Assembly (NCBI RefSeq): GCF_029223525.1
Contig: NZ_JARHTQ010000018.1
Coordinates: forward strand, 1 to 64,000
Direction: 5' to 3'
From: Streptantibioticus ferralitis
GTDB taxonomy: Bacteria; Actinomycetota; Actinomycetes; Streptomycetales; Streptomycetaceae
DNA: 64,000 nt
The notes beneath the pieces are model-generated. The model did not search any database. It was given only the letters and a program-made list of their open reading frames with translations, and was not told the DNA's origin. This document shows positions 17,616-27,727 of the stretch, piece after piece; position 1 is the first letter of the stretch, and each line of letters opens with the position of its first letter. A program made the translations under genes and the position numbers.

Positions 17616-20600
17616 AGCTTCCCCCCTTGCTGCGGCGGGGTACCGGTGGAGGGTGCGGGCCGCCGCGGCCCGCCTGGAGCGCCGGGCCGTGTCTGGAGCA
17701 GCCCGGGGGCGGTGCAGAAGGCGTCAGCGGCCTCCTCGGGGAGCGGGTCGCCCGGGGTCGCTCCGGTGCCGTCCTCGGCCTTGTGCCAGAAAGTGTGCAA
17801 CTGGTCCAGTCCGGTCAGCGCGATCTCGTCCAGCGGGACCCGTTCCTCGCGCAGGCGCCCCCGCTCGTCGAGCTCGGCCGCGGCCACCTCGCGCATCATG
17901 ACGGCGGGGCGGTCGCCGCCCACCGCGCGCAGCACCTTGAACCGGGTGCCGGGCGCGAACAGCAGGCGGTCGGGCAGTTCGGGCGCCACCAGCGCGGTCC
18001 GCCGAGCCGTCAGCGACCACAGCAGGACGTCGGTGTTACCGGGCAGGTCCCGGCGGATGGCGGACAGTGCGGTGAGGAAGGAGTGCTCGGTGACGAGCGT
18101 GCCCTCGCGGTACCAACTGCGTTCGGCCGCGCTGAGGTTGGCGCGCAGGACGGCGCCGCCCCGGTAGGACGGCAGGCGGCGCAACCCGCTGCCGGCGCAA
18201 CGCGCGAGCGGCACGTGCGCTCCGGCGGTGGCGGACCTGATGGCGGCGTCGATCGCCGGTGTGCTGCCCGACAGGTACAGACGGACGGCCGCCAGGTCCG
18301 TGAGGGCGTCGCCCGCGGAACTGCGCGGTCCGCCGTGCAGCCCCGGGGACTCCGACAGCACACGGGAGACGAAGGCCGCCGCGGTGTCGTAGCGCACGCC
18401 GAGGCTGCGCCGCAGCCAGTCGCGTTCCCGGTCGACGCCCTTGTCCGACGGCAACACGCTGGCGCCCGGCGCGGGTTCGGGCTGCACCCGGACCGCGCCG
18501 CCGCCCGCCGCGGGTGGGCCCGGGGCCACGGCCGGGGCCGGTTCGGCCGGCGGCGGCGCGGGTTCCGCGGGGTCCGTGGTGGACGGCAGCGGATCCGGTG
18601 ACTCCAGCCGGATGCGGGGAGCACCGGGCGGTGCGCCGTCACCCGGGACGGGACCGCCGTGCGGTGCCGTTCCCGGGGGCGTACCGCCCGGTGCTGTGAC
18701 GCCGGGCGGGGGGGAACCGCCCGGTGCCCCACCACCTGGCGGAGGCGCGCCGTCGGGGGTCGGCGCGACAGGTGGTGGTCCAGGGTGCGCCGGCGGCTGC
18801 GGGGAAGGCGCCGGCGGCAGGGGGGTGTTCGGCGCGGCCCCACCCACGGATCGGGCGGCGCCGACGGGCGCGCCCGGGTCCGGGCCGGGACCGGGCCCAG
18901 GCATGGCGGCGGGCGGCTCACCCGACCAGTCCGGTCCCGGCCCGCCCGCCGGGTCGGTCGGAATGCCGCGCCCATCCGGCCCGGGACCCGCGAGCGGGCC
19001 CTCATGAGCACCCGTCACCTCAGGCGCCGCCCCGGTCCCGGCCTGGACCCAGGCGCCCGGCCCGCCCGGCCCGTCGGCCCCGGTCACGGACGGCGGCTCG
19101 CCGGGGCCGCCCGTTGCCGGCGAGCCGCTGTCGGAGTCCAGCCGCCACGGCAGCCGCCCGCCGGGCTCTGCCAGGGGGCGGGCCGGACCGGCGGAAGGAC
19201 CGGGGGTCGGTCCGGTCAGCCGGCCAGGGGACGGCGGCGGGGGCGGCTGGTCGGTCCAGGTATTCGCATGCTCCGGCGCCGACGGCGGCAGGACCCGCCC
19301 GGTCTGCGGGCCGCCGGCAGCGGGTCGGCCGCCATCCCGTGCCGGCTGCGGGCCTGCGGCCGGGAGCCTGCCGTCGGCGCGTTCCGGGGCAGCCGGGCCG
19401 GGGCGTGCCGCGGTGAGCACCGCCTGGGCCGCCGGAGGCGGTGGGTATCCGCCCGGGGGGACCCGGCCCGCATCGCTCGACGGCATGACGCGGCTGCTGC
19501 GGGTGAACGACGGGTCGAGTCCGTTCAGCAGGTCGTAGGCCACCGTCCGCATGCGGTCGGCCGCCATGGGGTCGGTCTGGTCGTACAGGATGACCGGGTA
19601 CGCCGGGTCGGCCGGCGCGGCGCGTACCGCGTACCCGTCGTGCGGTTCGGCCGACGGGCGCACCCACAGCCCGCTCTGCACGACCTCCAGGAGCACGTCG
19701 GACGTGTACTGGTAGACACCGGGCGCGACCGCGGCGATGTCCCCCACCGGCACCCGGGTGCCCAGCGCCACCGGCGCCACCGCGCCGCCGTCGGTCTCTG
19801 CACGCGGCGCGAAGCCGAACTCGTCGGCGTACGGGCGCCAGCCGAGGCTGCCGTCGCTGTGCAGGGTGCGCACCTCGCGCGCCCTGCCGTCCGCGCCGGG
19901 GCCCGGAATGCCGGCGTAGACCACGACGCGCTGGCCGAGCAGGTCGGCCAGGGCCTGCCCCAACGGGCCACCGCCGGGCACGGCCACCGGGCCGTACGGG
20001 ACGAAGCGCACCAGGTGGCGGGCGCTGGTGGGGACGGTGTCCCAGAACGCGGCGACCTCCTCCAGCGCGAGGGCGCCGGAGGTTCCTGGGGAGCCGAGCA
20101 CGACACCGAGCAACTCGGGGTCGGTGACGAGCAGGTCGATCAGGCGCCGGCGGTGGTCGGGCGAGGCCGCGTCGTCCCAGGTACCCCTGATCCACACGCC
20201 GCCGGGCAGCGGTTCCACCACTCCGCCCGGCCCGGTCGGCCGCGGGCGGTCGGGCACCGAGTACTCCCAAAGCGGCTTGGGGAAGCGGCGCGAGTCCGGT
20301 GCCGCCGGCAGCTTGGGGCGGTACCGCAGCCAGCCCGCCCCGTGGTCGGCGGGCACGAACAGCGCCCCGCCCGCCGCTGGGACCACGGTCCCGTCGGGCG
20401 CGAGCACGATCCGGTCCAGCCGGTCGGCGAGCCACTGCGCCGCGCGCTCGACGTCCTCGCGGGTGCCGCGGCCGGGCACGAGCCGGAAGCTGCGGCCCCG
20501 GCGGTCCAGGGCGCGCGCGACGGTCTCCCAGACCGTGTCCTGCGGCCGGGCCGGCAGGTCCAGGACGACCAGCGTGTGCTGGGGGTCGGCGGCCAGTTCC

Positions 20601-20782
20601 CGGGTGAAGGCCAGCGCCCGGCTGTCGACGAAGCCGCGCGGATGGACCAGCAGCGCGTTGCCGACGCTTCTGGACTCCAGCGCGGGGCCGGCCGCCCGCA
20701 GCGCGGCGCGGGCCAGCCGGGCGGACAGCCGGTGGGCGACGTCGCGACGTGCGGCGGCACGCTCGTCGGAGGCGGGGGCCAT
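17612..20782 (-). CDS. ESX-locus protein with proline-rich linker and ART-like C-terminal region
   Basis: The start chosen is the ATG at 20782, 2 bp after the eccB stop; the frame stays open further upstream but there overlaps eccB. The 1056-aa product has an N-terminal alpha/beta region (about 1-440). A very Pro/Gly/Ala-rich linker follows (about 450-760). A folded C-terminal domain (about 770-1010) contains LPSYRGGAVLRA, a central F-LTALSA segment and LLFAPGTRFKVL. That order resembles ADP-ribosyltransferase folds, but the ExE catalytic pair was not found. I do not recognise the protein as a named Esp or Ecc component. It is translationally linked to eccB before it and to the AAA+ gene after it, so it is probably a core accessory factor of this type of Streptomyces ESX locus. 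Confidence 0.75.
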   Translation of the reverse strand: MAPASDERAAARRDVAHRLSARLARAALRAAGPALESRSVGNALLVHPRGFVDSRALAFTRELAADPQHTLVVLDLPARPQDTVWETVARALDRRGRSFRLVPGRGTREDVERAAQWLADRLDRIVLAPDGTVVPAAGGALFVPADHGAGWLRYRPKLPAAPDSRRFPKPLWEYSVPDRPRPTGPGGVVEPLPGGVWIRGTWDDAASPDHRRRLIDLLVTDPELLGVVLGSPGTSGALALEEVAAFWDTVPTSARHLVRFVPYGPVAVPGGGPLGQALADLLGQRVVVYAGIPGPGADGRAREVRTLHSDGSLGWRPYADEFGFAPRAETDGGAVAPVALGTRVPVGDIAAVAPGVYQYTSDVLLEVVQSGLWVRPSAEPHDGYAVRAAPADPAYPVILYDQTDPMAADRMRTVAYDLLNGLDPSFTRSSRVMPSSDAGRVPPGGYPPPPAAQAVLTAARPGPAAPERADGRLPAAGPQPARDGGRPAAGGPQTGRVLPPSAPEHANTWTDQPPPPPSPGRLTGPTPGPSAGPARPLAEPGGRLPWRLDSDSGSPATGGPGEPPSVTGADGPGGPGAWVQAGTGAAPEVTGAHEGPLAGPGPDGRGIPTDPAGGPGPDWSGEPPAAMPGPGPGPDPGAPVGAARSVGGAAPNTPLPPAPSPQPPAHPGPPPVAPTPDGAPPPGGGAPGGSPPPGVTAPGGTPPGTAPHGGPVPGDGAPPGAPRIRLESPDPLPSTTDPAEPAPPPAEPAPAVAPGPPAAGGGAVRVQPEPAPGASVLPSDKGVDRERDWLRRSLGVRYDTAAAFVSRVLSESPGLHGGPRSSAGDALTDLAAVRLYLSGSTPAIDAAIRSATAGAHVPLARCAGSGLRRLPSYRGGAVLRANLSAAERSWYREGTLVTEHSFLTALSAIRRDLPGNTDVLLWSLTARRTALVAPELPDRLLFAPGTRFKVLRAVGGDRPAVMMREVAAAELDERGRLREERVPLDEIALTGLDQLHTFWHKAEDGTGATPGDPLPEEAADAFCTAPGLLQTRPGAPGGPRRPAPSTGTPPQQGGKL

Positions 20783-20784
20783 GG

Positions 20785-22116
20785 TCAGTTCACTCCGGGC
20801 ACGGCTTCGGCGGCTTTGGCGCGGCTGAGCTGCGGACCGCTGGGGATCTGGTCGAGCGTGCTCTGCGGCAGGACCCGGGGGGTGACGCCCCCGTACCCGA
20901 GGGCGTTGGAGGCGTCGCCGGTCAGCTGGAACTTCACTCCGCGGTCGGTGATCAGGTACGGGTCGGGGGTCCGGGCGGTGGCGGAGGTCTTCGGCGGCGC
21001 GGCCAGCACCCCCCGCTCGGGCGGGACCAGGACGGCGGCGGTGGCGACGGCGGCGCGACCGGTCTCGCGGACTACCGCGCTGCGCAGTTGGGAGCCGCTC
21101 ACACCCTGCAGCAGGCACAGCGCGGAGCGGTCGCCGGTGCCGTCGGTGCCGGTCATCAGGTCGGGGATGCGGTGCAGCATGGAGGTGTCGGCGGAGGACG
21201 GCAGGGACGCGAGGTCGGTCGGGCTGACCCGCACCGGCTGCCGGCCGCCGGGTGCGGCCGCCAGGAGAGCGGACTCGGTGGCGTTGAGGGGGGCGACGCC
21301 GTCGGACTTCAGGACGTAGTAGTGGCTGGTGCCGCTGACGACGGTGCTCAGCAGCGTGCCGACCTCCTCGGCTCGGCCGGCCACGGTGCGGCCCCCGGTG
21401 CCGGCGCCGGGGATCGTGGCCGGGGCGATGGCGGTGCCGGTGGGCAGGGCGTCCAGCCAGGCCGACGTGGCCTTGACCGGCTGCTCGGTGTCGAGGCCGA
21501 GCGCGAGGAGCGACGGGCGGCCGCTGACGGGGTACTTGGTGCCGTGCCACAGCACGTACCGCGAGCCGTTCGGGTCCGCCACCAGGATGTGGGTGCTGTC
21601 CGGAACCGCGTGCGCGGTGCTCGGGCCGAAGTCCAGAGTCTCGCCGACATCCGCGCCGGGCCGCAGGCAGTCCGCCCACTCGCCGGTCAGCAGCGAGCCC
21701 GGCTCGGCGACGTCGTCGGGGGCGCCGGGGATGCCGATGGCCGAGCCGCGCGGCACGCCGGCCAGCGCGGAGCGGGGGACGTTCACCATTCCGACGTGGC
21801 CGCTCGCCAGGAGCGCGGAGGCGTAGTTCGCGGTGGGGTGGAGCTGCCCGTTCGCGTAGAGGTAGCGGGTTCCGGTCTCGTTCTCCACGATCAGGGCGCC
21901 GGTATGCGCCCAGGAGCTGTTGCCGGCCGGCTTGAGGAAGCCGTAGACCAGGGCGGCCAGCAGCAGCAGCGCGGCGATCATGACACCGAACACGGTGCCG
22001 AGGCCGGCCCTGCGCATGGGGGTCTCGCCGGTTCCCGGGTCACCGGAGACCAGCGCGGAGGCCAGTCGCCCGGTGGCGAACTGGTACGCGTGCAGGTGGT
22101 CGCGTCGGGTCTGCAC
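20785..22116 (-). CDS. eccB: Type VII secretion protein EccB
   Basis: This 443-aa protein opens with a conserved cytoplasmic segment (TRRDHLHAYQFATGRLASAL). One transmembrane helix follows (about residues 36-62, FGVMIAALLLLAALVYGFL), then a large extracytoplasmic domain beginning with a W-x-x-x-G-x-L-I-V pattern and ADPNGSRYVLW. This is the normal length and layout of EccB, which in mycobacterial ESX complexes forms the periplasmic part of the channel. The GTG start has GAGGGAG upstream, 10 bp after the eccD stop. It sits between eccD and the 1056-aa gene. Confidence 0.93.
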   Translation of the reverse strand: MQTRRDHLHAYQFATGRLASALVSGDPGTGETPMRRAGLGTVFGVMIAALLLLAALVYGFLKPAGNSSWAHTGALIVENETGTRYLYANGQLHPTANYASALLASGHVGMVNVPRSALAGVPRGSAIGIPGAPDDVAEPGSLLTGEWADCLRPGADVGETLDFGPSTAHAVPDSTHILVADPNGSRYVLWHGTKYPVSGRPSLLALGLDTEQPVKATSAWLDALPTGTAIAPATIPGAGTGGRTVAGRAEEVGTLLSTVVSGTSHYYVLKSDGVAPLNATESALLAAAPGGRQPVRVSPTDLASLPSSADTSMLHRIPDLMTGTDGTGDRSALCLLQGVSGSQLRSAVVRETGRAAVATAAVLVPPERGVLAAPPKTSATARTPDPYLITDRGVKFQLTGDASNALGYGGVTPRVLPQSTLDQIPSGPQLSRAKAAEAVPGVN

Positions 22117-22126
22117 CGGTTCTCCC

Positions 22127-23539
22127 TCAGCCGACCGAGGACCGCACGTGCGCGTACACGTGCAGCAGTTGCAGTAGCAGCGGCAGCAGCGCCAGGGCGG
22201 TCAGCAGCTCCAGGATGTCCGCGGTGTGCCCCCACACCGGCAGCAGCCGGGTGGGCGGCAGCCGCCACGCGCCGACCAGCAGCAGTACGGCGCCGACCAG
22301 CAGGCCCAGCAGCAGGGCGCAGCGCGTGCCGGTGCCGGAGGCCGAGGCCGTCCACGACAGCACCACGGACAGCAGGCCGAGCACCCCGCAGAACGCGGCG
22401 GGCACCCGCTGCCAGGTGGCGTTGAGGTGCTTCGAGCGCAGCAGCACGGCGCCGGAGAAGACCAGCGGGAACGCCCAGGCGATCCATCCGCCGTCGAAGG
22501 CCAGCAGGACGAAGGCGGTCGAGCACAGCAGCGCGGTGGAGACGGCCACCACCGTCAGCAGGGCGTCGGCGGCCGCTGCGCGCCGGCTGAGCAGGCGCTC
22601 GGGGTGGGGTTCGAGGTCTTCCTGGAGTTCCTCGGCGTTGTGCGGCAGTTGGGGCACCCGCACCCGGGCCAGCCGCAGCGCCGCACGCGGCGCGAGGTGC
22701 CCGAAGAAGAAGGCGGCGACCGCCACCGTGCTCACGGCGCGCACCGCGTCCCAGCCGGTCACGGCGGCCATCCCCGCGGTGAGCGCGGCCAGCGCCGCGG
22801 TGAACAGGGCCGTCCCGGTCACCGCCAGCGGTATGCGCGCGGTGGGCAGCAGTACGACAGCAGCCACCAGGACGCCGCAGGCGGCGCCGAGCGCGATACC
22901 GCCGGGACGGGGCGCCGTCAGGCCGGAATGCCGGTCGGCGCAGGTCAGTCCGGCCAGTACGGCGAACCCGCAGGCGCCCAGGCCGGTGATCACCGCGATC
23001 CCGCGGTCGGCGGACCACCGCTGGTCCAGCGCACACAAGGTGCCCAGGCCGACCGCGGTCACGCCGTACAGCACCGGGACGACCGTGCCGTGCCCGGCCA
23101 CCGGGACGGCCGCCGCGAGCGCGGCCAGGACCAGGCAGGCCAGTGCCAGGAACAGCCATCGGGTCGACTCCGGCCGCCAGCGGTCGGTGTGCGCTCCGAC
23201 GGCGAGGGCGACCCCCTCGGAGACGTCGTCGAATTCCAGTTCCGGCATCGGGTCGTCGGCGGGACGCAGATACAGGGTGTCGCCGTGCACCAGTCCGGCG
23301 CTCTGCGGGCTGGCGTCCAGGTCCAGCGGCTGTTCGCCGAGGCGCTGCAGCGTCCAGGTGCCCACCGGCCTGGCGGGGTCGGCGGGGACGTGGCGCAGCA
23401 GCACCGGCAGCAGCGCGGAGACCGGGGTGGTGACCGGTACGGCCAGATCGGCCCGGCCGGCCGGCCCGGCGATGGTCAGCCGGCACACCTCGGTGCTGTA
23501 CGCCCCCGGGGTGCGGGGTGCGGGGATGGCGGTGGTCAT
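22127..23539 (-). CDS. eccD: Type VII secretion integral membrane protein EccD
   Basis: The start at ATG 23539 is supported by CAGGAG just upstream. The 470-aa protein starts with a ubiquitin-like (YukD-type) domain (about 10-110: VCRLTIAGPAGRADLAVPV, then LDLDASPQSAGLVHGDTLYL). A hydrophobic region with about eleven predicted membrane helices follows, rich in Ala, Leu and Val, with a short soluble loop near PQLPHNAEELQEDLEPHPER. This is the EccD architecture; EccD dimers form the membrane pore of the ESX complex. It lies between eccC (59-bp gap) and eccB. Confidence 0.93.
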   Translation of the reverse strand: MTTAIPAPRTPGAYSTEVCRLTIAGPAGRADLAVPVTTPVSALLPVLLRHVPADPARPVGTWTLQRLGEQPLDLDASPQSAGLVHGDTLYLRPADDPMPELEFDDVSEGVALAVGAHTDRWRPESTRWLFLALACLVLAALAAAVPVAGHGTVVPVLYGVTAVGLGTLCALDQRWSADRGIAVITGLGACGFAVLAGLTCADRHSGLTAPRPGGIALGAACGVLVAAVVLLPTARIPLAVTGTALFTAALAALTAGMAAVTGWDAVRAVSTVAVAAFFFGHLAPRAALRLARVRVPQLPHNAEELQEDLEPHPERLLSRRAAAADALLTVVAVSTALLCSTAFVLLAFDGGWIAWAFPLVFSGAVLLRSKHLNATWQRVPAAFCGVLGLLSVVLSWTASASGTGTRCALLLGLLVGAVLLLVGAWRLPPTRLLPVWGHTADILELLTALALLPLLLQLLHVYAHVRSSVG

Positions 23540-23598
23540 GGTGCTCCTGGGAGGGCGGGAGGGGGCGGCGCCGGGGTGTCCGGGGGTCCGGCGCGCGG

Positions 23599-26500
23599 TC
23601 AGGGGCCGGCGTATCCGACCTGCATCAGCCGTACTCCGCGGCGGGTGACCAGCTGGGCGCGGCCGGATGGCAGGGTGCGCGGCCGGGCCTCGCCGATGAA
23701 CTTGCCCTCCTCCTTGGGGTAGGAGTGCAGCAGCGCCGGGCTGCCCAGTTCCCAGATGCGGCGCAGCACCGGGTCCATCATGGCCCGGCTGGCACCGGAG
23801 GTGGACCGGGAAATCACCATGTGCAGGCCGATGTTGACGGAGTGGGCGAGCATCGGGGCCAGGGCGTTCAGCGGGGAGACGGCCCCGGGGCCGCCGCCGT
23901 ACAGGTCGTAGTCGTCGATGAGGACGAACAGCCGGGGCCCGCTCCACCAGTCGCGGCGCGCCAGCCGTTCGGGGGCGATGTCGGGCCCTGGGATGCGCTT
24001 GTTGACCGACACGGCGGCGCTGCCCGCCAGCGAGGTGAGGGCCTCGCCGTCGACCGCGAAGCCGACGCGGTACTCCTCCGGGACGGCGGCCAGCAGGTCG
24101 CGCCGGGTGTCGGCGAGGAGGATCCGGGCCTCGTCCGGCTGGTAGCGGCGGGTGATGGCGTCGATGGCGACCCGCAGCACGTTGGTCTTCCCGGTCTCGG
24201 CGTCGCCGAACACCATCAGGTGCGGGGTGGTGGCGAGGTCGTGCCACACGGGGGCGAGCCGCTGTTCGTCCCAGCCCAGGCAGAAGCGCAGGTCACCCTC
24301 GGGCGCCGGCAGCCGGTCGAGCGGCAGCTTGGCGGGCAGCAGGCGCACCCCGGGGGCCGGGCGCCCGGGCCAGAAGGCGTCGATCTCGGCGACGGCTGAC
24401 TTGGTCGCCATGGTGAGGTCGTCGGTTCCCGAAAGGCTGTCCAGCCGCGGCAGAGCGCTCAGGAAGTGGTACTTGGACGTGGTGAGGCCGCGGCCGGGCT
24501 GGTGGGGGACGCTCGCGGCGATCTTGGAGCCGATCTCGGACTCCATGGAGTCGCCGAGCCGCAGTTCGAGCTTGGTGCCGAACAGGTCGCGTGCTCGGGG
24601 CCGGATCTCCGACCAGCGCACCGCGGAGGCGACCACGTGCAGCCCGAACGACAGGCCACGGGCGGCCAGGTCGGTGATGCGCGGTTCGAGCTCCTCGAAG
24701 TCCTGTTTGATCGTGGACCAGTTGTCGACGACCAGGAAGACGTCCCCGTACGGGTCGTCGATCTCGCCGCGGTCGCGCAGCTGCCGGTAGGCGGGCATCG
24801 ACTCCAGGCCGTGGTCGGTGAAGCGCTGTTCGCGCACCTCCAGCAGCTGGGTGAGCTCCTCGACGGTCCGCTGCACCCGGTCGCGTTCCATCCGGGTCGC
24901 GATGGAGCCGACGTGCGGCAGGCCGGCGGTGGACTGCAGACCGCCGCCGCCGAAGTCCAGGCAGTAGAACTGCACTTCGCGCGGGGTGTGGGTGAGCGCC
25001 AGGGACAGCATCAGGGTGCGCAGCGTGGTGGACTTGCCGGTCTGCGGGGCGCCGGCCACCGCCAGATGGCCGTCGGCCCCCGACAGGTCGGCGACCAGCA
25101 GCTCCCGCAGTTGCTCGAAGGGCCGGTCGACCATGCCGAGCGGCACCCGCAGGGCCCCGAGCGCCGGGTAGTCGCCGGCGCTCATGCCGCGTTCCGGGTC
25201 CGGCACGATACCGGGCAGCAGCTGGTCCAGGCTGGGCGAGGAGTCCAGTGGCGGCAGCCACACCTGCCGGGCCGGCGGGCCGGCCCCATCCAGCCGGTCC
25301 ACCAGCACCTCCAGCAGGCTCTCCTCGTCGTCACCGGCGGGCTCCGCGGGCTGCGGCTCGGCGCCCTGTGCCGAGGACCGGTCGGGCTCTTCCAGCGCGC
25401 TGGGGGCGTCCGGCACGCGCTGCTCCATGCCGAAGGCCACCACCTGCTCCGCGCCGGCCGCGGCCTCGGCGGGCCGGATGGTGGTGGCGGGCACCGGGCA
25501 CGGCCCGGAGACGTAGGCGGCCTTGAAGCGGGCCAGGTTGGTGGTGTCGACCTTCAGATAGCCGTTGCCAGGGGCGGACGGCAGCTCGTAGGCGCTGCCC
25601 ACGCCGATGACGCTGCGGGATTCCATCGAGGAGAAGGTGCGCAGCGCGATCCGGTACGACAGGTGGCCCTCGACGCGGTGGATGCGCCCCTCGTCCAGCC
25701 GCTGGGAGGCCAGCAGCAGGTGCACCCCGAGCGAACGGCCGAGGCGGCCGATGGTGACGAACAGCTCGACGAACTCCGGCTTGTTCGCCAGCAGTTCGGA
25801 GAACTCGTCGACAACGATCAGCAGCGAGGGCAGGGGGGTCAGCGGCGCGCCGCCGAGCCGGGCCTTCTCGTACTCGAACAGCGAGGAGTGGCCGCTCTCC
25901 CGCAGCAGTTCCTGTCGGCGGATCATCTCGCCGTTGAGGGAGTCGCGCATGCGGTCCACGAGGTGGAGTTCGTCGGCGAGGTTGGTGATCACCGCCGAGG
26001 TGTGCGGCAGGCGGTCCATGTTGAGGAAGGTGGCGCCGCCCTTGAAGTCCACCAGCACGAAGTTGAGCACGTCCGAGGAGTGGGTGGCCGCCAGCCCGAT
26101 GACCAGGGTGCGCACCAGTTCGCTCTTGCCGGAACCGGTCGCGCCGATCAGCAGTCCGTGCGGGCCCATGCCGGCCTGCGCGGACTCCTTCAGGTCCAGT
26201 TCCAGCACCTCGTTGTCCTCGGTGATGCCGATCGGCACGCGCAGCCGCGCGCTCTGCGCGGCCCGGGTCCGCCACAGAGCGGCCACGTCGAAGGAGCGCG
26301 GGTCGCGGATGCCGAGCAGTGCGCCGAGGTCGAAGTCGGTCTCCAGCGGCTGTTCGACGAGTTCGACGCCGCCGCTCGTGCGCATCGGGGCCAGGACCCG
26401 GGCCAGATCCTCCGCCGCGGAGGGGGACAGGTCGTCGGCGTCGGCGGTGACGGTGAGGTCGCCCGCCGGGTACTCCACGGTGCCGTCCCGCACGGTCAGC

Positions 26501-27567
26501 CGCAGCACCTGCGGGCCGCCGGTCATCGCGCCGGTGGCGTCCAGCAGCACCATGTTGCGCAGACCGCCGGCCAGCAGCCGCGAGGTCTCCGGGATGAGCG
26601 TGCGGTAGGCGAGCACCACCACGAACGGCTCGGCGGGCCGCGGCGGCGAGCCGGGGTCGTGGTCGGGCCGGTCGGTCACCTCGGCGCCGAGCAGGTCGAG
26701 CAGCACGTCGTGGTCGTCGGCGACCAGCCGCAGCGGTCCGGCCGCGTCCTCCTCGTACGGATGGGCGTTGTGCGGCAGCCACTTCAGCCAGTCCCACTCG
26801 TCGCGGCCCACCGCGTCGGTGAGCAGGGCGAGGCGCAGTTCGTCCGGCGCGTGCAGCGTCGCCAACTGGCCGATCAGGGCGCGCAGCAGCCCCAGCGCGG
26901 CCACGCCGTCACCGGCGAACTCCACACTGGTGAAGCGGCGCAGCGGCACGGAGACCGGCACATGGCCGACGGACTGGAACGCCTTGGTGAAGCGCCGCAG
27001 CGAGATGGCCGTCAGCGGTTCGAGGTCCTCCACCGGTTTGGTCTCCGGCGGCACCAGGACCAGATCGGCGCGGCGGGTGCCGAGTCCGATGCGTACCTGG
27101 GCGAAGTCGTCGTGGGCGCCTCGGCGCTCCCAAAGCCGCGGGCCGGCGGCCACCGCCCACAGGTCCTGCGGGCGGGGGTTGTCCCAGGAGGCCGCCGCCC
27201 GCTGCTCGGCCGCGGCCTGCCGTGCCTTCCTGCGGAGTTGGGCGAGGTAGCGCAGGTAGTCGCGGCGCTCGGAGCGCATCCGGCGCTTGCGCTCGGCGCC
27301 CTTCCTGCCGAGCTGGCTGAGCCCCATGCTGAGCATCGCCGTGCCCATCATCCCGGACATCATGAATGTGTACGGCGACCGGGCGCTGACGGTGAACATC
27401 ATGACCATGGCGCCCATACCGAGCGCCATCGGCAGGTACACCAGGGCGGAGGTGGCGTCCGCGGTGGCCGGCTCCCCGAGGACGGGAGGTTCGGCCAACT
27501 CGATCTGCCCCTCCGGAGCTTCGGGACCGGAAACACGGGGCGAGCGCTTCACGATCACAGTGCTCAT
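23599..27567 (-). CDS. eccC: Type VII secretion ATPase EccC (FtsK/SpoIIIE type, fused EccCa-EccCb)
   Basis: This 1322-aa protein has two N-terminal membrane helices (about residues 38-85). Three FtsK/SpoIIIE-type ATPase domains follow, with P-loops GATGSGKSE (near 472), GAPQTGKSTT (near 835) and GDAETGKTN (near 1118). The first domain has the Walker B segment LLIVVDEFSELL. The length matches single-chain EccC, as opposed to the split EccCa/EccCb of ESX-1. It is the motor that recognises WXG100 substrates and drives export. The ATG has GAAGGACAAC upstream. It heads the ecc operon, after about 290 bp of repeat-containing DNA. Confidence 0.95.
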   Translation of the reverse strand: MSTVIVKRSPRVSGPEAPEGQIELAEPPVLGEPATADATSALVYLPMALGMGAMVMMFTVSARSPYTFMMSGMMGTAMLSMGLSQLGRKGAERKRRMRSERRDYLRYLAQLRRKARQAAAEQRAAASWDNPRPQDLWAVAAGPRLWERRGAHDDFAQVRIGLGTRRADLVLVPPETKPVEDLEPLTAISLRRFTKAFQSVGHVPVSVPLRRFTSVEFAGDGVAALGLLRALIGQLATLHAPDELRLALLTDAVGRDEWDWLKWLPHNAHPYEEDAAGPLRLVADDHDVLLDLLGAEVTDRPDHDPGSPPRPAEPFVVVLAYRTLIPETSRLLAGGLRNMVLLDATGAMTGGPQVLRLTVRDGTVEYPAGDLTVTADADDLSPSAAEDLARVLAPMRTSGGVELVEQPLETDFDLGALLGIRDPRSFDVAALWRTRAAQSARLRVPIGITEDNEVLELDLKESAQAGMGPHGLLIGATGSGKSELVRTLVIGLAATHSSDVLNFVLVDFKGGATFLNMDRLPHTSAVITNLADELHLVDRMRDSLNGEMIRRQELLRESGHSSLFEYEKARLGGAPLTPLPSLLIVVDEFSELLANKPEFVELFVTIGRLGRSLGVHLLLASQRLDEGRIHRVEGHLSYRIALRTFSSMESRSVIGVGSAYELPSAPGNGYLKVDTTNLARFKAAYVSGPCPVPATTIRPAEAAAGAEQVVAFGMEQRVPDAPSALEEPDRSSAQGAEPQPAEPAGDDEESLLEVLVDRLDGAGPPARQVWLPPLDSSPSLDQLLPGIVPDPERGMSAGDYPALGALRVPLGMVDRPFEQLRELLVADLSGADGHLAVAGAPQTGKSTTLRTLMLSLALTHTPREVQFYCLDFGGGGLQSTAGLPHVGSIATRMERDRVQRTVEELTQLLEVREQRFTDHGLESMPAYRQLRDRGEIDDPYGDVFLVVDNWSTIKQDFEELEPRITDLAARGLSFGLHVVASAVRWSEIRPRARDLFGTKLELRLGDSMESEIGSKIAASVPHQPGRGLTTSKYHFLSALPRLDSLSGTDDLTMATKSAVAEIDAFWPGRPAPGVRLLPAKLPLDRLPAPEGDLRFCLGWDEQRLAPVWHDLATTPHLMVFGDAETGKTNVLRVAIDAITRRYQPDEARILLADTRRDLLAAVPEEYRVGFAVDGEALTSLAGSAAVSVNKRIPGPDIAPERLARRDWWSGPRLFVLIDDYDLYGGGPGAVSPLNALAPMLAHSVNIGLHMVISRSTSGASRAMMDPVLRRIWELGSPALLHSYPKEEGKFIGEARPRTLPSGRAQLVTRRGVRLMQVGYAGP

Positions 27568-27727
27568 CAGTTGTCCTTCGGAACGTCGGCGCCTCCGGGG
27601 GGAGCCGCGGGGCCTGCGTCATGCCTGACAAGGCCCGGTAGGGCTGCCACTTCAGGCTAGGGACCTGCACTTGGGCTCATCGGGCACCCCAGGCGGACGT
27701 TGTCCGTGCGGACAGTGGACTCTGCCT

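Noticed and set aside
20783-21679. Upstream extension of the 1056-aa ESX gene frame
   Set aside because: The extra 299 codons overlap eccB in another frame and are Arg/Pro/His-rich shadow sequence; the ATG at 20782 fits the operon spacing.
23540-24247. Upstream extension of the eccD frame
   Set aside because: It overlaps the 3' end of eccC and does not resemble EccD; the ATG at 23539 with CAGGAG begins the ubiquitin-like domain.
24466-27660. Plus-strand open frame of 1064 codons
   Set aside because: It lies antisense to eccC, which has three P-loops and membrane helices; the plus-strand translation has no recognisable domain.
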